Positions 1 to 6,983 of a stretch of 14,033 nt of DNA are shown here, in pieces. Position numbers and translations under genes: made by a program. Positions within the stretch are counted from its first letter, which is position 1; the number at the start of each line of letters is the position of its first letter. Source of the stretch: Desulfobacula sp. (GTDB lineage Bacteria; Desulfobacterota; Desulfobacteria; Desulfobacterales; Desulfobacteraceae); NCBI GenBank assembly GCA_018702715.1, contig JABIYQ010000544.1, positions 1-14,033 on the forward strand, in the 5' to 3' direction. The notes beneath the pieces are model-generated. The model saw only the letters and a program-made list of their open reading frames with translations, ran no database searches and was not told the origin of the DNA.

Positions 1-2
1 AA

Positions 3-947
3 ATTTCAGGTCCAGGTGCTTTGGGCTGGCTAAACCATATGACCTGCCAGAAAGTACCTGAAATAGACGGCAGAATTGCTCTTTGCCCCATGCTGGATCA
101 TAATGGTAACTTTAAATCCGACATGACCATCACCCGTGTGAGCCAGGAAGAATTTTTCTGTGTCACAGCTTCAATAGGTAAAAAGCATGACCAGCATTGG
201 ATGCAGCAAAATCTTCCAAAAGATGGAAGTGTTGACATGGAAGATATCACCTACCAGATGGGTTGTCTGGTTCTTGCCGGCCCAAAATCCCGTGAGGCTC
301 TTGCAAAGGCAGCGTATAATGACGTTTCCGGCGAAGTGTTTAAATTTTCCACTTCCCAGGAGATTTATGTGGGAAGGACCAAATGCCGGATCAACCGCAT
401 GAATTATGTGGGAGAGTTGGGATTTGAGATTTTCCACCCCATCCAGCAGCAGGTGTCTGTATACAATGCACTTATGGAAGCTGGTGCTGATAGTGATATC
501 CGCATGATCGGCATGCATGCCATGGATTCCATGCGTCTTGAAAAAGGATATTTAGCCTGGAAGAGCGAGATGAATCTACACCATACCCCTCTTGAAACCA
601 ATGTGGCCTGGACAGTGAAGCTGGATAAGGATTTTATTGGCAAAAAAGGTATTCTTAAGCAAAAAGAAGACGGTATCCCATTGAAATTAGTCTGCCTGGT
701 TGTAGACGCGACAGACTCGGATCCCTGGGGTTACAATCCGATTTTAAAAGATGGAAACCGAATTGGTATGACATCATCCGGCGGATATGGCCACAGGGTT
801 GAAAAAAGTATTGCAATGGGATATGTAAAACCTGAATTTGCGAAAGCTGGAACAAAAATGGACGTGGAAATCTTAGGGCGGGCACGAAGCGCAGAAGTTG
901 TCACAATGCCTTTGTATGATCCTAAGAATGAAAAAATGAAGAGTTAG
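3..947 (+). CDS. GcvT-fold folate-dependent protein, dimethylglycine/sarcosine dehydrogenase type (5' end outside window)
   Basis: The reading frame is open to the window edge; the visible part encodes about 314 residues and starts mid-domain with ISGPGALGWLNHM. The TTG at 21 is an internal Leu codon, not a start. Visible motifs are those of the tetrahydrofolate-binding GcvT fold found at the C-terminus of dimethylglycine and sarcosine dehydrogenases: the conserved Asp in KSDMTITRV, the ALDxLRLEKGY-like stretch MDSMRLEKGYLAW, TPLETNVAWTVKLDKDFIG, and the final barrel with TSSGGYGHRVEKSIAMGYV. In that family an N-terminal FAD oxidoreductase domain removes two electrons from the N-methyl group and the GcvT domain passes the carbon to folate as methylene-THF. 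Whether such an FAD domain is fused here cannot be seen. The 24 bp gap to etfB, the usual electron acceptor, supports a dehydrogenase role. A stand-alone aminomethyltransferase or DmdA-like demethylase is the alternative. Family assignment is firm; substrate is inferred. Confidence 0.8.
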   Translation: MSGPGALGWLNHMTCQKVPEIDGRIALCPMLDHNGNFKSDMTITRVSQEEFFCVTASIGKKHDQHWMQQNLPKDGSVDMEDITYQMGCLVLAGPKSREALAKAAYNDVSGEVFKFSTSQEIYVGRTKCRINRMNYVGELGFEIFHPIQQQVSVYNALMEAGADSDIRMIGMHAMDSMRLEKGYLAWKSEMNLHHTPLETNVAWTVKLDKDFIGKKGILKQKEDGIPLKLVCLVVDATDSDPWGYNPILKDGNRIGMTSSGGYGHRVEKSIAMGYVKPEFAKAGTKMDVEILGRARSAEVVTMPLYDPKNEKMKS

Positions 948-971
948 AAGTCAATAAAGAGGAAGTAAACA

Positions 972-1742
972 ATGAAAATCTGTGTTTGTGTGAAGCATGT
1001 ACCTGACACTGCAGCAAGCATAAAACTTGCTGGTGATAAGGGGTTTGAGGATTCTGAAATTAAATTTGTTTCTAACCCGTATGATGAATACGGAATTGAA
1101 GAAGCGGTCAGCCTGGTTGAAAAACAGGGTGGCGAGGTTGTCATTGTGACCCTGGGTAAAGCTTCAGCAGTAACAACCATAAGGTCTGCCATGGCCATGG
1201 GGGCTCACAGGGCCATCTTAGTGAAAACCGACAGCCAGTTTCTGGACAGCGATCTGACGGCAAAGGCTTTAAAGGCTGCCATGGATCAGGATGGACTGCC
1301 GGATATGATTTTTACAGGAAAGGGATCTGTTGACACAGAAAGTTTTCAGACCCAGTATCGCCTGGCTAAATTTTTTGGCATGCCCGTGGTAAATGAGGTT
1401 TCAAACCTTATTATTGATGAAGGCAAAGCAATTGCACAAAGAGAAATTGAAGGTGGAGAAAAACAGGTTATTCAAATGAGCCTGCCCTGTGTGATTGGAG
1501 CAACAAAAGGTCTGAATGAACCAAGATATCCCAAGTTTCCTGATATCATGAAAGCCAAAAAAAAAGAGATTAAGGAGATTGATCTTTTGGATCTTGGTAT
1601 TGAAGCATCACAAGGCAAAGTTACATTGGAAAAATTGGAATCTGTACCTGAAAGATCAGGTGCAAAAATGCTGGAAGGGTCTGTGGACGATCAGGTAACT
1701 GAACTTGTCAGAATCCTTAAAGATGATGAAAAGGTTTTATAA
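972..1742 (+). CDS. etfB: Electron transfer flavoprotein beta subunit
   Basis: The 256-residue product has the normal EtfB length. It starts MKICVCVKHVPD and carries NPYDEYGIEEAV (residues 35-46), the nucleotide-binding segment around VIVTLGKASAV, GKGSVDTES, and the family signature near residues 176-198 (PCVIGATKGLNEPRYPKFP followed by IMKAKKKEI). With EtfA it forms a soluble FAD heterodimer that moves electrons from acyl-CoA or N-methyl amine dehydrogenases to a membrane quinone reductase. The ATG at 972 is preceded by a purine-rich GAGGAAG ribosome binding site. The gene follows the GcvT-domain gene by 24 bp and precedes etfA by 17 bp, so the three are almost certainly co-transcribed. Whether this Etf is a simple carrier or an electron-bifurcating type cannot be settled by eye; the adjacent quinone-reducing oxidoreductase favours a simple carrier. 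Confidence 0.95.
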   Translation: MKICVCVKHVPDTAASIKLAGDKGFEDSEIKFVSNPYDEYGIEEAVSLVEKQGGEVVIVTLGKASAVTTIRSAMAMGAHRAILVKTDSQFLDSDLTAKALKAAMDQDGLPDMIFTGKGSVDTESFQTQYRLAKFFGMPVVNEVSNLIIDEGKAIAQREIEGGEKQVIQMSLPCVIGATKGLNEPRYPKFPDIMKAKKKEIKEIDLLDLGIEASQGKVTLEKLESVPERSGAKMLEGSVDDQVTELVRILKDDEKVL

Positions 1743-1759
1743 GATAAGGAGAAAAGGAT

Positions 1760-2692
1760 ATGGCCAGGACAGGCATTTTAATTGAAATCGAAAACAATGT
1801 GGTAAAAGAAACCAGCTTTGGCGTAATGACGGCTGCAGCCGGCCAAGAGATTTATGCTTTGGTGCTGGGCCACGATGTTTCCGCCGTAAAAAACGTTTTA
1901 GCAGAATATGGTGCAACAGTAATCGTTAACATTACAGCCCCGGGCGATACATCATCAAGCCCGGACCTGCAGGCACAAATACTTGCTGCCGCAGTAAAAG
2001 AATATAATCTTGAAACTCTCCTGGGAACAGCCAGCACAACAGGCAAAGATTTGTTTGCAAGAATGGCCGCTATCCTGGATGAACCTCTTGTATCTGATTG
2101 TGTGCAAGTCAATATTGCAGACAAAACCGTTAAAAAATCGCATTTTTCCGGTAAAACCTTTGCCACGCTTAAAGTAAACGGATCCATTTTTCTGTGTACC
2201 ATCCGCCCAAATTCCATCGAGCCTGTTCCCTCGTCCGGCGCTGGAGAAATAGTGGAGTTTACGTCTGATGTGGCAGATCCGGGATTGATCAAGATTGTAG
2301 AAGTTAAAAAAGATGCCGGCGAAAAACTGGATCTGACCGAAGCTCCTGTTATCATCACCGGCGGCAGGGCAATCAAGGCTGCTGAAAACTATCAAATGCT
2401 TGAAGCGTGTGCTAAAAAAATGGGAGCTGCCGTGGGTGCCTCCAGGGCTGCCGTGGATGCGGGCTATGCGCCCCATTCAATGCAGGTTGGCCAGACCGGT
2501 AAAACAGTAAGCCCAAGACTTTACATTGCCTGTGGTGTTTCCGGTGCAGTTCAGCATTTTGCCGGCATGAAGACATCAAAGGTCATTGTGGCCATAAATG
2601 AAGACAAGGATGCACCTATTTTTTCCAAGTGTGATTATGGAATCGTGGGAGATATTTTTGATGTAGTCCCGGTATTAACTGAAAAGCTTTAA
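1760..2692 (+). CDS. etfA: Electron transfer flavoprotein alpha subunit
   Basis: The 310-residue product matches the usual EtfA length. The N-terminal half is the alpha/beta domain that packs on EtfB. The C-terminal half is the FAD domain, with GGRAIKAAEN (201-210), GASRAAVDAG (226-235), QVGQTGKTVSPRLYIACGVS (242-261), SGAVQHFAGM and AINEDKDAPIF (278-288), all typical FAD-contact segments. The ATG at 1760 has a good AAGGAG site upstream (about 1745-1750). It is paired with etfB and probably accepts electrons from the upstream dehydrogenase-type protein, delivering them to the downstream membrane Fe-S oxidoreductase. A 165 bp gap with two hairpins separates it from that gene, so expression of the two parts could be uncoupled. 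Confidence 0.95.
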   Translation: MARTGILIEIENNVVKETSFGVMTAAAGQEIYALVLGHDVSAVKNVLAEYGATVIVNITAPGDTSSSPDLQAQILAAAVKEYNLETLLGTASTTGKDLFARMAAILDEPLVSDCVQVNIADKTVKKSHFSGKTFATLKVNGSIFLCTIRPNSIEPVPSSGAGEIVEFTSDVADPGLIKIVEVKKDAGEKLDLTEAPVIITGGRAIKAAENYQMLEACAKKMGAAVGASRAAVDAGYAPHSMQVGQTGKTVSPRLYIACGVSGAVQHFAGMKTSKVIVAINEDKDAPIFSKCDYGIVGDIFDVVPVLTEKL

Positions 2693-2704
2693 CACCAAGC
2701 TTTC

Positions 2705-2751
2705 CCCTAATGTTGCAAAAGCCATGAGGATGTTTTTATGCAACGTTAGGG
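2705..2751 (+). terminator. Hairpin just downstream of etfA (partial terminator or mRNA processing signal)
   Basis: Two 13-nt arms (2705-2717, CCCTAATGTTGCA, and 2739-2751, TGCAACGTTAGGG) pair fully in RNA with one G-U wobble, around a 21-nt loop. The stem starts 12 bases after the etfA stop codon. Only three T residues follow the stem, so it is a weak intrinsic terminator at best and may instead stabilise the upstream mRNA or reduce read-through. Confidence 0.5.
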
Positions 2752-2773
2752 TTTAATACTTGAATGGTGAAAT

Positions 2774-2826
2774 GTGAGTAGTGAGATGTAAGAATGATAT
2801 CATCATTTTTACATTTCACTACTCAT
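2774..2826. repeat. Long imperfect inverted repeat between etfA and the Fe-S oxidoreductase gene
   Basis: Arms at 2774-2798 and 2802-2826 enclose a 3-nt ATC loop and pair along about 25 bp, with the only deviations being G-U wobbles on the plus-strand RNA. The left arm also holds two imperfect tandem 9-mers, GTGAAATGT and GTGAGATGT. The stem has no T-tract after it and ends 31 bases before the next start codon. It could be a dispersed palindromic repeat, an mRNA stability element, or a structure affecting translation of the next gene. Confidence 0.6.
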
Positions 2827-2857
2827 TTGCATAATTGACAAGGGAGATTTTTTAAAA

Positions 2858-4861
2858 ATGGAGCCGTATGTAATTTTAAAATCTGTGCTGATGTTTATTG
2901 CCCTCATTGGAGCATTTGGTTATTTTTTTACAAAGGTCACCCGGCTTTATAAAATTATGATGGCCGTGGACGGTGAGCCTAAACCTTTTGTTGACAAAGT
3001 CGGGGTAAGAATAAAAATTCTTTTTACAGATGTCCTGGGACAAACCAATGTAAGAAGAAAGCTGCTCCCTGGTCTTGCCCATACATTAATCTTCTTTGGT
3101 TTCCTTGCCATTCAGCCACATTCTCTTGAATTGATGGTCAAAGGTGTGATTCCTGTGTTTGATATCGGACATAGTCTGCCAGGTCTTTATAAATTTTATC
3201 TTTTTACAGCAGATATACTGGGCTTTTTTGTTCTTGTTGGATTTGTCTATGCTTTGTACAGAAGACTTGTGATAAAGCCTGACTACCTGACAATGGGTCG
3301 GGATGCAAACCTGATTATTCTGTTTACCTCTGTTATTGTGCTTTCCTTTCATTTTATCAATGCATTCCAGCTAATGATGCCTGTTAAAGCAGATGGATTC
3401 AGCTATGCAGGTGTTTTTCCGGTATCAGAAGTTTTTGCATCGGTCTTTGGGTTGGGAGCATTATCCCAAACCAGCATTTTAATCGGTTATGAACTTTTTT
3501 ATTATATTCACATCGCAACCATCCTGGGTTTTTTGATCTATATCCCGGGTTCCAAGCACCTGCATCTTCTGGCTGCAGCTCCCAATGTGTTTTTCAAACG
3601 GCTCAAGATAGAAAAGGCAATGAAGAAAACTGATATTGAGGATGAAGAGGCAGAGACATTCGGACTGGGTCGAGTCCAAGAATTTAACTGGCACAACGTA
3701 TTAAATCTTTATGCCTGCACGGAATGCGGCCGTTGCGAGGAACTCTGCCCGGCATCCAATACAGGCAAACCCTTGTCTCCCAAGAAGATCATTCATGATT
3801 TTAAGGTTGATCTTCTGGACCAGTCCGACCTGCTTTTAAATGATAAAAAAGATGAGATCCAGCCCATTATGCGAGAGGGTTCGGAACTAACAAGTGATGT
3901 CCTGTGGGCCTGCACCACCTGCCGTTCCTGTGAAGACATTTGCCCTGTGAACAATGAACACCTGGATTTTATTTTTGAGATGAGAAAAAATCAGGTTTTG
4001 ATGGAAGCCAGTTTTCCTTTGGAAATGCAGGAGACATTTAATAATATGGAAAATCAGTCTAATCCATGGGGATTTTCTTCAGATTCCAGGGCAGACTGGT
4101 GTAAAAATATGGGTGTGCCGCTTATGGCGGACAAATCCCAGGCAGAAGTGCTCTGGTTTGTGGGGTGTGCAGGAGCATTTGACGACCGGGGCAAAAAGAT
4201 CAGCCAGGCCACGACCCGGGTACTTCAAAAAGCCGGAGTTGATTTTGCCATCCTGGGGGCTGAAGAAAGTTGCAACGGGGATATGGCAAGACGTGCGGGA
4301 AATGAATATCTTGCCCAGATGATGATCCAGCAGAACGTGGAAATTTTTAGTCAGTATAAATTTGATATCATTCTCACAGGGTGTCCCCATTGTTACAACA
4401 CCATTAAAAATGAGTATCCTGATTTTGGTGCAGAATATGAGGTGGTTCACACTGTAGATTATTTTAATACCCTGATCAAAGAAGGACGTCTTAATATCAA
4501 TGCAAAGGATTTTGGTGCCCTGACCTTTCATGATTCTTGTTATCTTGGCCGGTGGAACAATATTTATGAAGCTCCCCGTGAAATTCTGAAAAAAGCAAAT
4601 GCCGGCAGCCTGATTGAAATGGACAGGAATAAAAGCACAGGCTTTTGTTGTGGTGCCGGGGGTGCAAGGATGTTTATGGAAGAGACCATAGGAGAAAGAA
4701 TTAACAATGAACGGGCAAAACAGGTGGTTACAAGTGGTGCAGCAATAGTTGCCTCGGCATGCCCTTTCTGCGCCACTATGCTTAATGATGGTATTATGGA
4801 AACCGACCAGCAGATCCCGATTAAAGACATTGCAGAAATCCTTGATGAAGTGACTGGTTGA
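2858..4861 (+). CDS. Membrane-anchored CCG-domain Fe-S oxidoreductase, ETF:menaquinone oxidoreductase (EMO) type
   Basis: The 667-residue protein has three parts. Residues 1-240 form a NarI/HdrE-like cytochrome b-type membrane domain with several hydrophobic helices and candidate haem-ligand histidines (H75, H88, H105, H165, H218). Residues 287-297 and 352-362 are two CxxCxxCxxxC clusters, each suited to one [4Fe-4S] centre. Residues about 430-640 hold two cysteine-rich HdrD/GlpC-like CCG modules: C437, C472, C509 and C512 in the first, C561, C597-C598, C635 and C638 in the second. The first module has SCNGD where the canonical motif has two adjacent Cys, a form common in this family. Such proteins encoded beside etfBA take electrons from reduced ETF and pass them to menaquinone. 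Here the source would be the dehydrogenase-type protein upstream. A GGGAGA site lies about 11 bases before the ATG, slightly far. A role as a generic heterodisulfide-reductase-like protein is the alternative. Confidence 0.85.
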   Translation: MEPYVILKSVLMFIALIGAFGYFFTKVTRLYKIMMAVDGEPKPFVDKVGVRIKILFTDVLGQTNVRRKLLPGLAHTLIFFGFLAIQPHSLELMVKGVIPVFDIGHSLPGLYKFYLFTADILGFFVLVGFVYALYRRLVIKPDYLTMGRDANLIILFTSVIVLSFHFINAFQLMMPVKADGFSYAGVFPVSEVFASVFGLGALSQTSILIGYELFYYIHIATILGFLIYIPGSKHLHLLAAAPNVFFKRLKIEKAMKKTDIEDEEAETFGLGRVQEFNWHNVLNLYACTECGRCEELCPASNTGKPLSPKKIIHDFKVDLLDQSDLLLNDKKDEIQPIMREGSELTSDVLWACTTCRSCEDICPVNNEHLDFIFEMRKNQVLMEASFPLEMQETFNNMENQSNPWGFSSDSRADWCKNMGVPLMADKSQAEVLWFVGCAGAFDDRGKKISQATTRVLQKAGVDFAILGAEESCNGDMARRAGNEYLAQMMIQQNVEIFSQYKFDIILTGCPHCYNTIKNEYPDFGAEYEVVHTVDYFNTLIKEGRLNINAKDFGALTFHDSCYLGRWNNIYEAPREILKKANAGSLIEMDRNKSTGFCCGAGGARMFMEETIGERINNERAKQVVTSGAAIVASACPFCATMLNDGIMETDQQIPIKDIAEILDEVTG

Positions 4862-4952
4862 CAGAGTTAAAAAGAAATCTTAAAGTATCTATGAAAACTT
4901 TGAGAAATACTGAGCCGTTCATTAAAAGGGGAAAGACAATACAAGGAGAATC

Positions 4953-5342
4953 ATGAAAATATTAATTGCATATGACAAAAATGTATCCACTTCAAAGGTA
5001 ATGGATGAAGCACTCATGCGGGCAAAAAAACTAGAAGCACATGTCTATCTCGCCAGGACCTGCGCATCTGATACAAAACGTCAGACAATAAAACAGCTGG
5101 AACTCCAGCTCGAAGAGGTGGGAAAAGAAGTATTTGAAGAAAATGGGGTTGAATGCGAAACCCACGTTCTTATCAGGGGTCTTACACCGGGTGAAGATAT
5201 TGTAGGGTATGCAAAGGAAAAACAAGTTGATGAAATCATTATCGGTATCAAAAAGAGATCAAAAGTGGGAAAGCTTGTCTTTGGGTCAACAGCACAATAC
5301 ATCATTTTAGAGGCCCATTGTCCTGTTCTTTCAGTGAAGTAA
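4953..5342 (+). CDS. Small universal stress protein (UspA) family protein
   Basis: The 129-residue product has the UspA fold pattern: strand MKILIAYD at the N-terminus, a long helix, a DEIIIG strand (residues 93-98), a GST phosphate-binding turn (111-113), and the closing HCPVLSVK strand. In ATP-binding members the loop reads G-x2-G-x9-G-S/T; here the first Gly is G98 and the last G111-S112, but the middle Gly position is Lys101, so nucleotide binding is uncertain. A strong AAGGAG site precedes the ATG. It is the last gene before the shared terminator and follows the Fe-S oxidoreductase by 91 bp on the same strand, so it is probably co-transcribed with the electron-transfer genes. Its specific role is unknown. 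Confidence 0.85.
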   Translation: MKILIAYDKNVSTSKVMDEALMRAKKLEAHVYLARTCASDTKRQTIKQLELQLEEVGKEVFEENGVECETHVLIRGLTPGEDIVGYAKEKQVDEIIIGIKKRSKVGKLVFGSTAQYIILEAHCPVLSVK

Positions 5343-5423
5343 TTATTCGCCCCTAAAAGATAGATATAAAGGATTATTGCGTGGATCAAATCTTATAAAA
5401 AAGATCTACACATAACCTCTTAC

Positions 5424-5473
5424 AAAAAAAATAAAAGCCGCTGTTATTGAATATGTCAATTACAGCGGCTTTT
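5424..5473. terminator. Bidirectional intrinsic terminator between convergent operons
   Basis: Perfect 12-nt arms AAAAGCCGCTGT (5433-5444) and ACAGCGGCTTTT (5462-5473) form a GC-containing stem. It can extend with ATTGA/TCAAT after one T-T mismatch, leaving a 5-nt loop. On the minus strand the stem is followed by TTTTATTTTTTTT, a strong U-tract that ends the methyltransferase operon. On the plus strand CTTTTAATTTAA ends the etf/oxidoreductase/usp unit. Confidence 0.9.
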
Positions 5474-5504
5474 AATTTAAATAACTGTTTAATATAGGCT
5501 TAAG

Positions 5505-6305
5505 CTAACTTTCAATGGCTCCGGCGCGAACTCCTTTGAGAAAGTTCATACAATAATCATCCTTGCCCAAAAGCATATCAGCCGTTCTGATGGTTGCCAT
5601 TATTTTTTTATCCAAAGGATCAATAATGGCTGAATCCATGCCTGCATCCATCATCAGGGATACAAAGGTCCTATTGATGATTTTTCTCTGGGGCAGTCCA
5701 TAGGAAATATTGGACAGCCCACCTGTAATATGGACCTCAGGGAAGAGTGCTTTTATTGCCCGTACCGCATCCAGGACCATTGTTCCCTTGTTGGACTCGA
5801 CACTTATGGGCTGGACCAGCGGATCCACATAAATTGCGGCTGTTGGAATGCCTATCTTGTTGAGTTCTTGAACCAGGCTTTTTGCCCGGGCAAGGATATC
5901 ATCAGAAGAGTTGGGCATTCCGGCATCATCCATACAAAGTGCAATGACCTTACATTCCTTTCCATCAAGAAAAGGCATCATGGCATCAAATCGTTCTTTT
6001 TCAAGGCTTATGGAATTGATCATTGGCGTCTTTTCCACCATCTTGAATGCCATTTCCAGAACAGCAGGGTCTGGGCTGTCAAGGGTTAAGGGCACAGTGG
6101 CAATTGGCTGGATGGTGTCCAACAACCATTTCATGTCATCGGTTTCATGACCGATACGAGCACCGGCATTGACGTCAATGAAATTGGCGCCTGCTTCCTG
6201 CTGTTTTTTTACATCGTCGATTATATAGTCGGCATCACGGTCAGCAACGGCGGCCTGGACTAATTTTCTGGAGGTGTTTATTCTTTCTCCTATTACTTCA
6301 AACAT
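5505..6305 (-). CDS. mtgA: Methylcorrinoid:tetrahydrofolate methyltransferase (MtgA-like, pterin-binding family)
   Basis: The 266-residue protein has the length and motifs of the AcsE/MtgA/MtvA pterin-binding TIM-barrel family. Seen: VIGERIN (4-10), FIDVNAGARIG (42-52), LDSPD (75-79), N97, CMDDAGMP (124-131), YVDPLV (159-164), GGLSNISYGLPQR (195-207) and IINRTF. D76, N97, D161 and N199 match positions that contact the pterin in AcsE. The enzyme should move a methyl group between the cobalt of the corrinoid protein encoded just upstream and tetrahydrofolate; in a demethylation operon the net direction is toward methyl-THF. It is the third gene of the operon, 33 bp after the corrinoid gene, with an AGGAG site before the ATG at 6305. 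The family is clear; the name MtgA rather than a generic methyltransferase rests on operon context. Confidence 0.88.
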   Translation of the reverse strand: MFEVIGERINTSRKLVQAAVADRDADYIIDDVKKQQEAGANFIDVNAGARIGHETDDMKWLLDTIQPIATVPLTLDSPDPAVLEMAFKMVEKTPMINSISLEKERFDAMMPFLDGKECKVIALCMDDAGMPNSSDDILARAKSLVQELNKIGIPTAAIYVDPLVQPISVESNKGTMVLDAVRAIKALFPEVHITGGLSNISYGLPQRKIINRTFVSLMMDAGMDSAIIDPLDKKIMATIRTADMLLGKDDYCMNFLKGVRAGAIES

Positions 6306-6338
6306 GGTATATTTTTCTCCTGCGTTTATACGTCCTAC

Positions 6339-6971
6339 TTAGCTCACAAGGCTTTTAGCAAGTTTTGAAGCAGCACCGGCATCGGCTGCAAACCCGTCTG
6401 CTCCGATTTCATCGGAAAAGGACTGGGTAACAGGTGCGCCACCAACAAGAATTTTAACCTGATCTCTAAGACCGCTTTCCACAATGGCATCAACTGTTTG
6501 TTTCATCATGGGCATAGTGGTAGTCAAAAGAGCAGATAGACAGACGATCTGGGCATTTTTCTCTTTGATTTGAGTAACAAACTCTTCAGGGGTAATGTCC
6601 ACACCAAGGTTATGAACCTCCATGCCTGCACTTTCCATCATCATAGACACAAGATTTTTACCGATGTCATGGAGATCTCCTTTGACCGTTCCGATGATAA
6701 CACTTGCACCTGTAACAGATTCACCCTCTCCCAACAGAGGTTTCAGGGTGGCTACGCAAGTCGCCATGGCCTTAGCAGCCATGAGAACTTCAGGGATAAA
6801 CATGTCACCGTTTTCCATTTTTTCACCCACGATGTCCATGCCTGCGATCAAACCTTTGTTGAGAATCTCGCCGGCCGGGGTATTCTGGGCCAGAGCGTCA
6901 TTTACAAGGGAGACCACTTTGGCAGTGTCACAGGCAACAAGGGCATCAATCATTGCATTAAAATCAGTCAT
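6339..6971 (-). CDS. mtgC: Methyl-accepting corrinoid protein (MtgC/MtbC-like)
   Basis: The 210-residue protein has the two-domain build of small methyltransferase corrinoid proteins. Residues about 1-88 are the four-helix cap domain, including EILNKGLIAGMDIVGEKM and FIPEVLMAAKAM. Residues about 89-210 are the Rossmann-like B12 domain with the base-off signature D99-L-H101-D-I-G104 (DxHxxG), where H101 is the expected lower cobalt ligand, then SALLTTTM (146-153) and VGGAP (176-180). It carries the methyl group on cobalt between the MttB-family enzyme and the folate methyltransferase. The start at 6971 is strongly supported: an AAAGGAG site overlaps the TAA stop of the upstream gene, suggesting translational coupling. 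No reductive activase (RamA-like) gene is visible in the window, although Co(II) reactivation is normally needed. Confidence 0.93.
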   Translation of the reverse strand: MTDFNAMIDALVACDTAKVVSLVNDALAQNTPAGEILNKGLIAGMDIVGEKMENGDMFIPEVLMAAKAMATCVATLKPLLGEGESVTGASVIIGTVKGDLHDIGKNLVSMMMESAGMEVHNLGVDITPEEFVTQIKEKNAQIVCLSALLTTTMPMMKQTVDAIVESGLRDQVKILVGGAPVTQSFSDEIGADGFAADAGAASKLAKSLVS

Positions 6972-6983
6972 TTCTTTTCTCCT

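Noticed and set aside
21..23. TTG as the start of the first gene
   Set aside because: The frame continues upstream to the window edge with conserved residues (ISGPGA), so this is an internal Leu codon of a truncated gene.
3..947. DMSP demethylase (DmdA)
   Set aside because: DmdA shares the GcvT fold, but the motif pattern and the adjacent etfBA genes fit a dimethylglycine/sarcosine dehydrogenase-type protein better; not fully excluded.
1852..2476. Two long minus-strand frames opposite etfA
   Set aside because: They overlap a clear etfA gene, lack family motifs and ribosome sites, and look like shadow frames.
5375..5410. Hairpin around GATC/AAGATC repeats after uspA
   Set aside because: Pairing is short and AT-rich; the terminator at 5424-5473 explains transcription ending much better.
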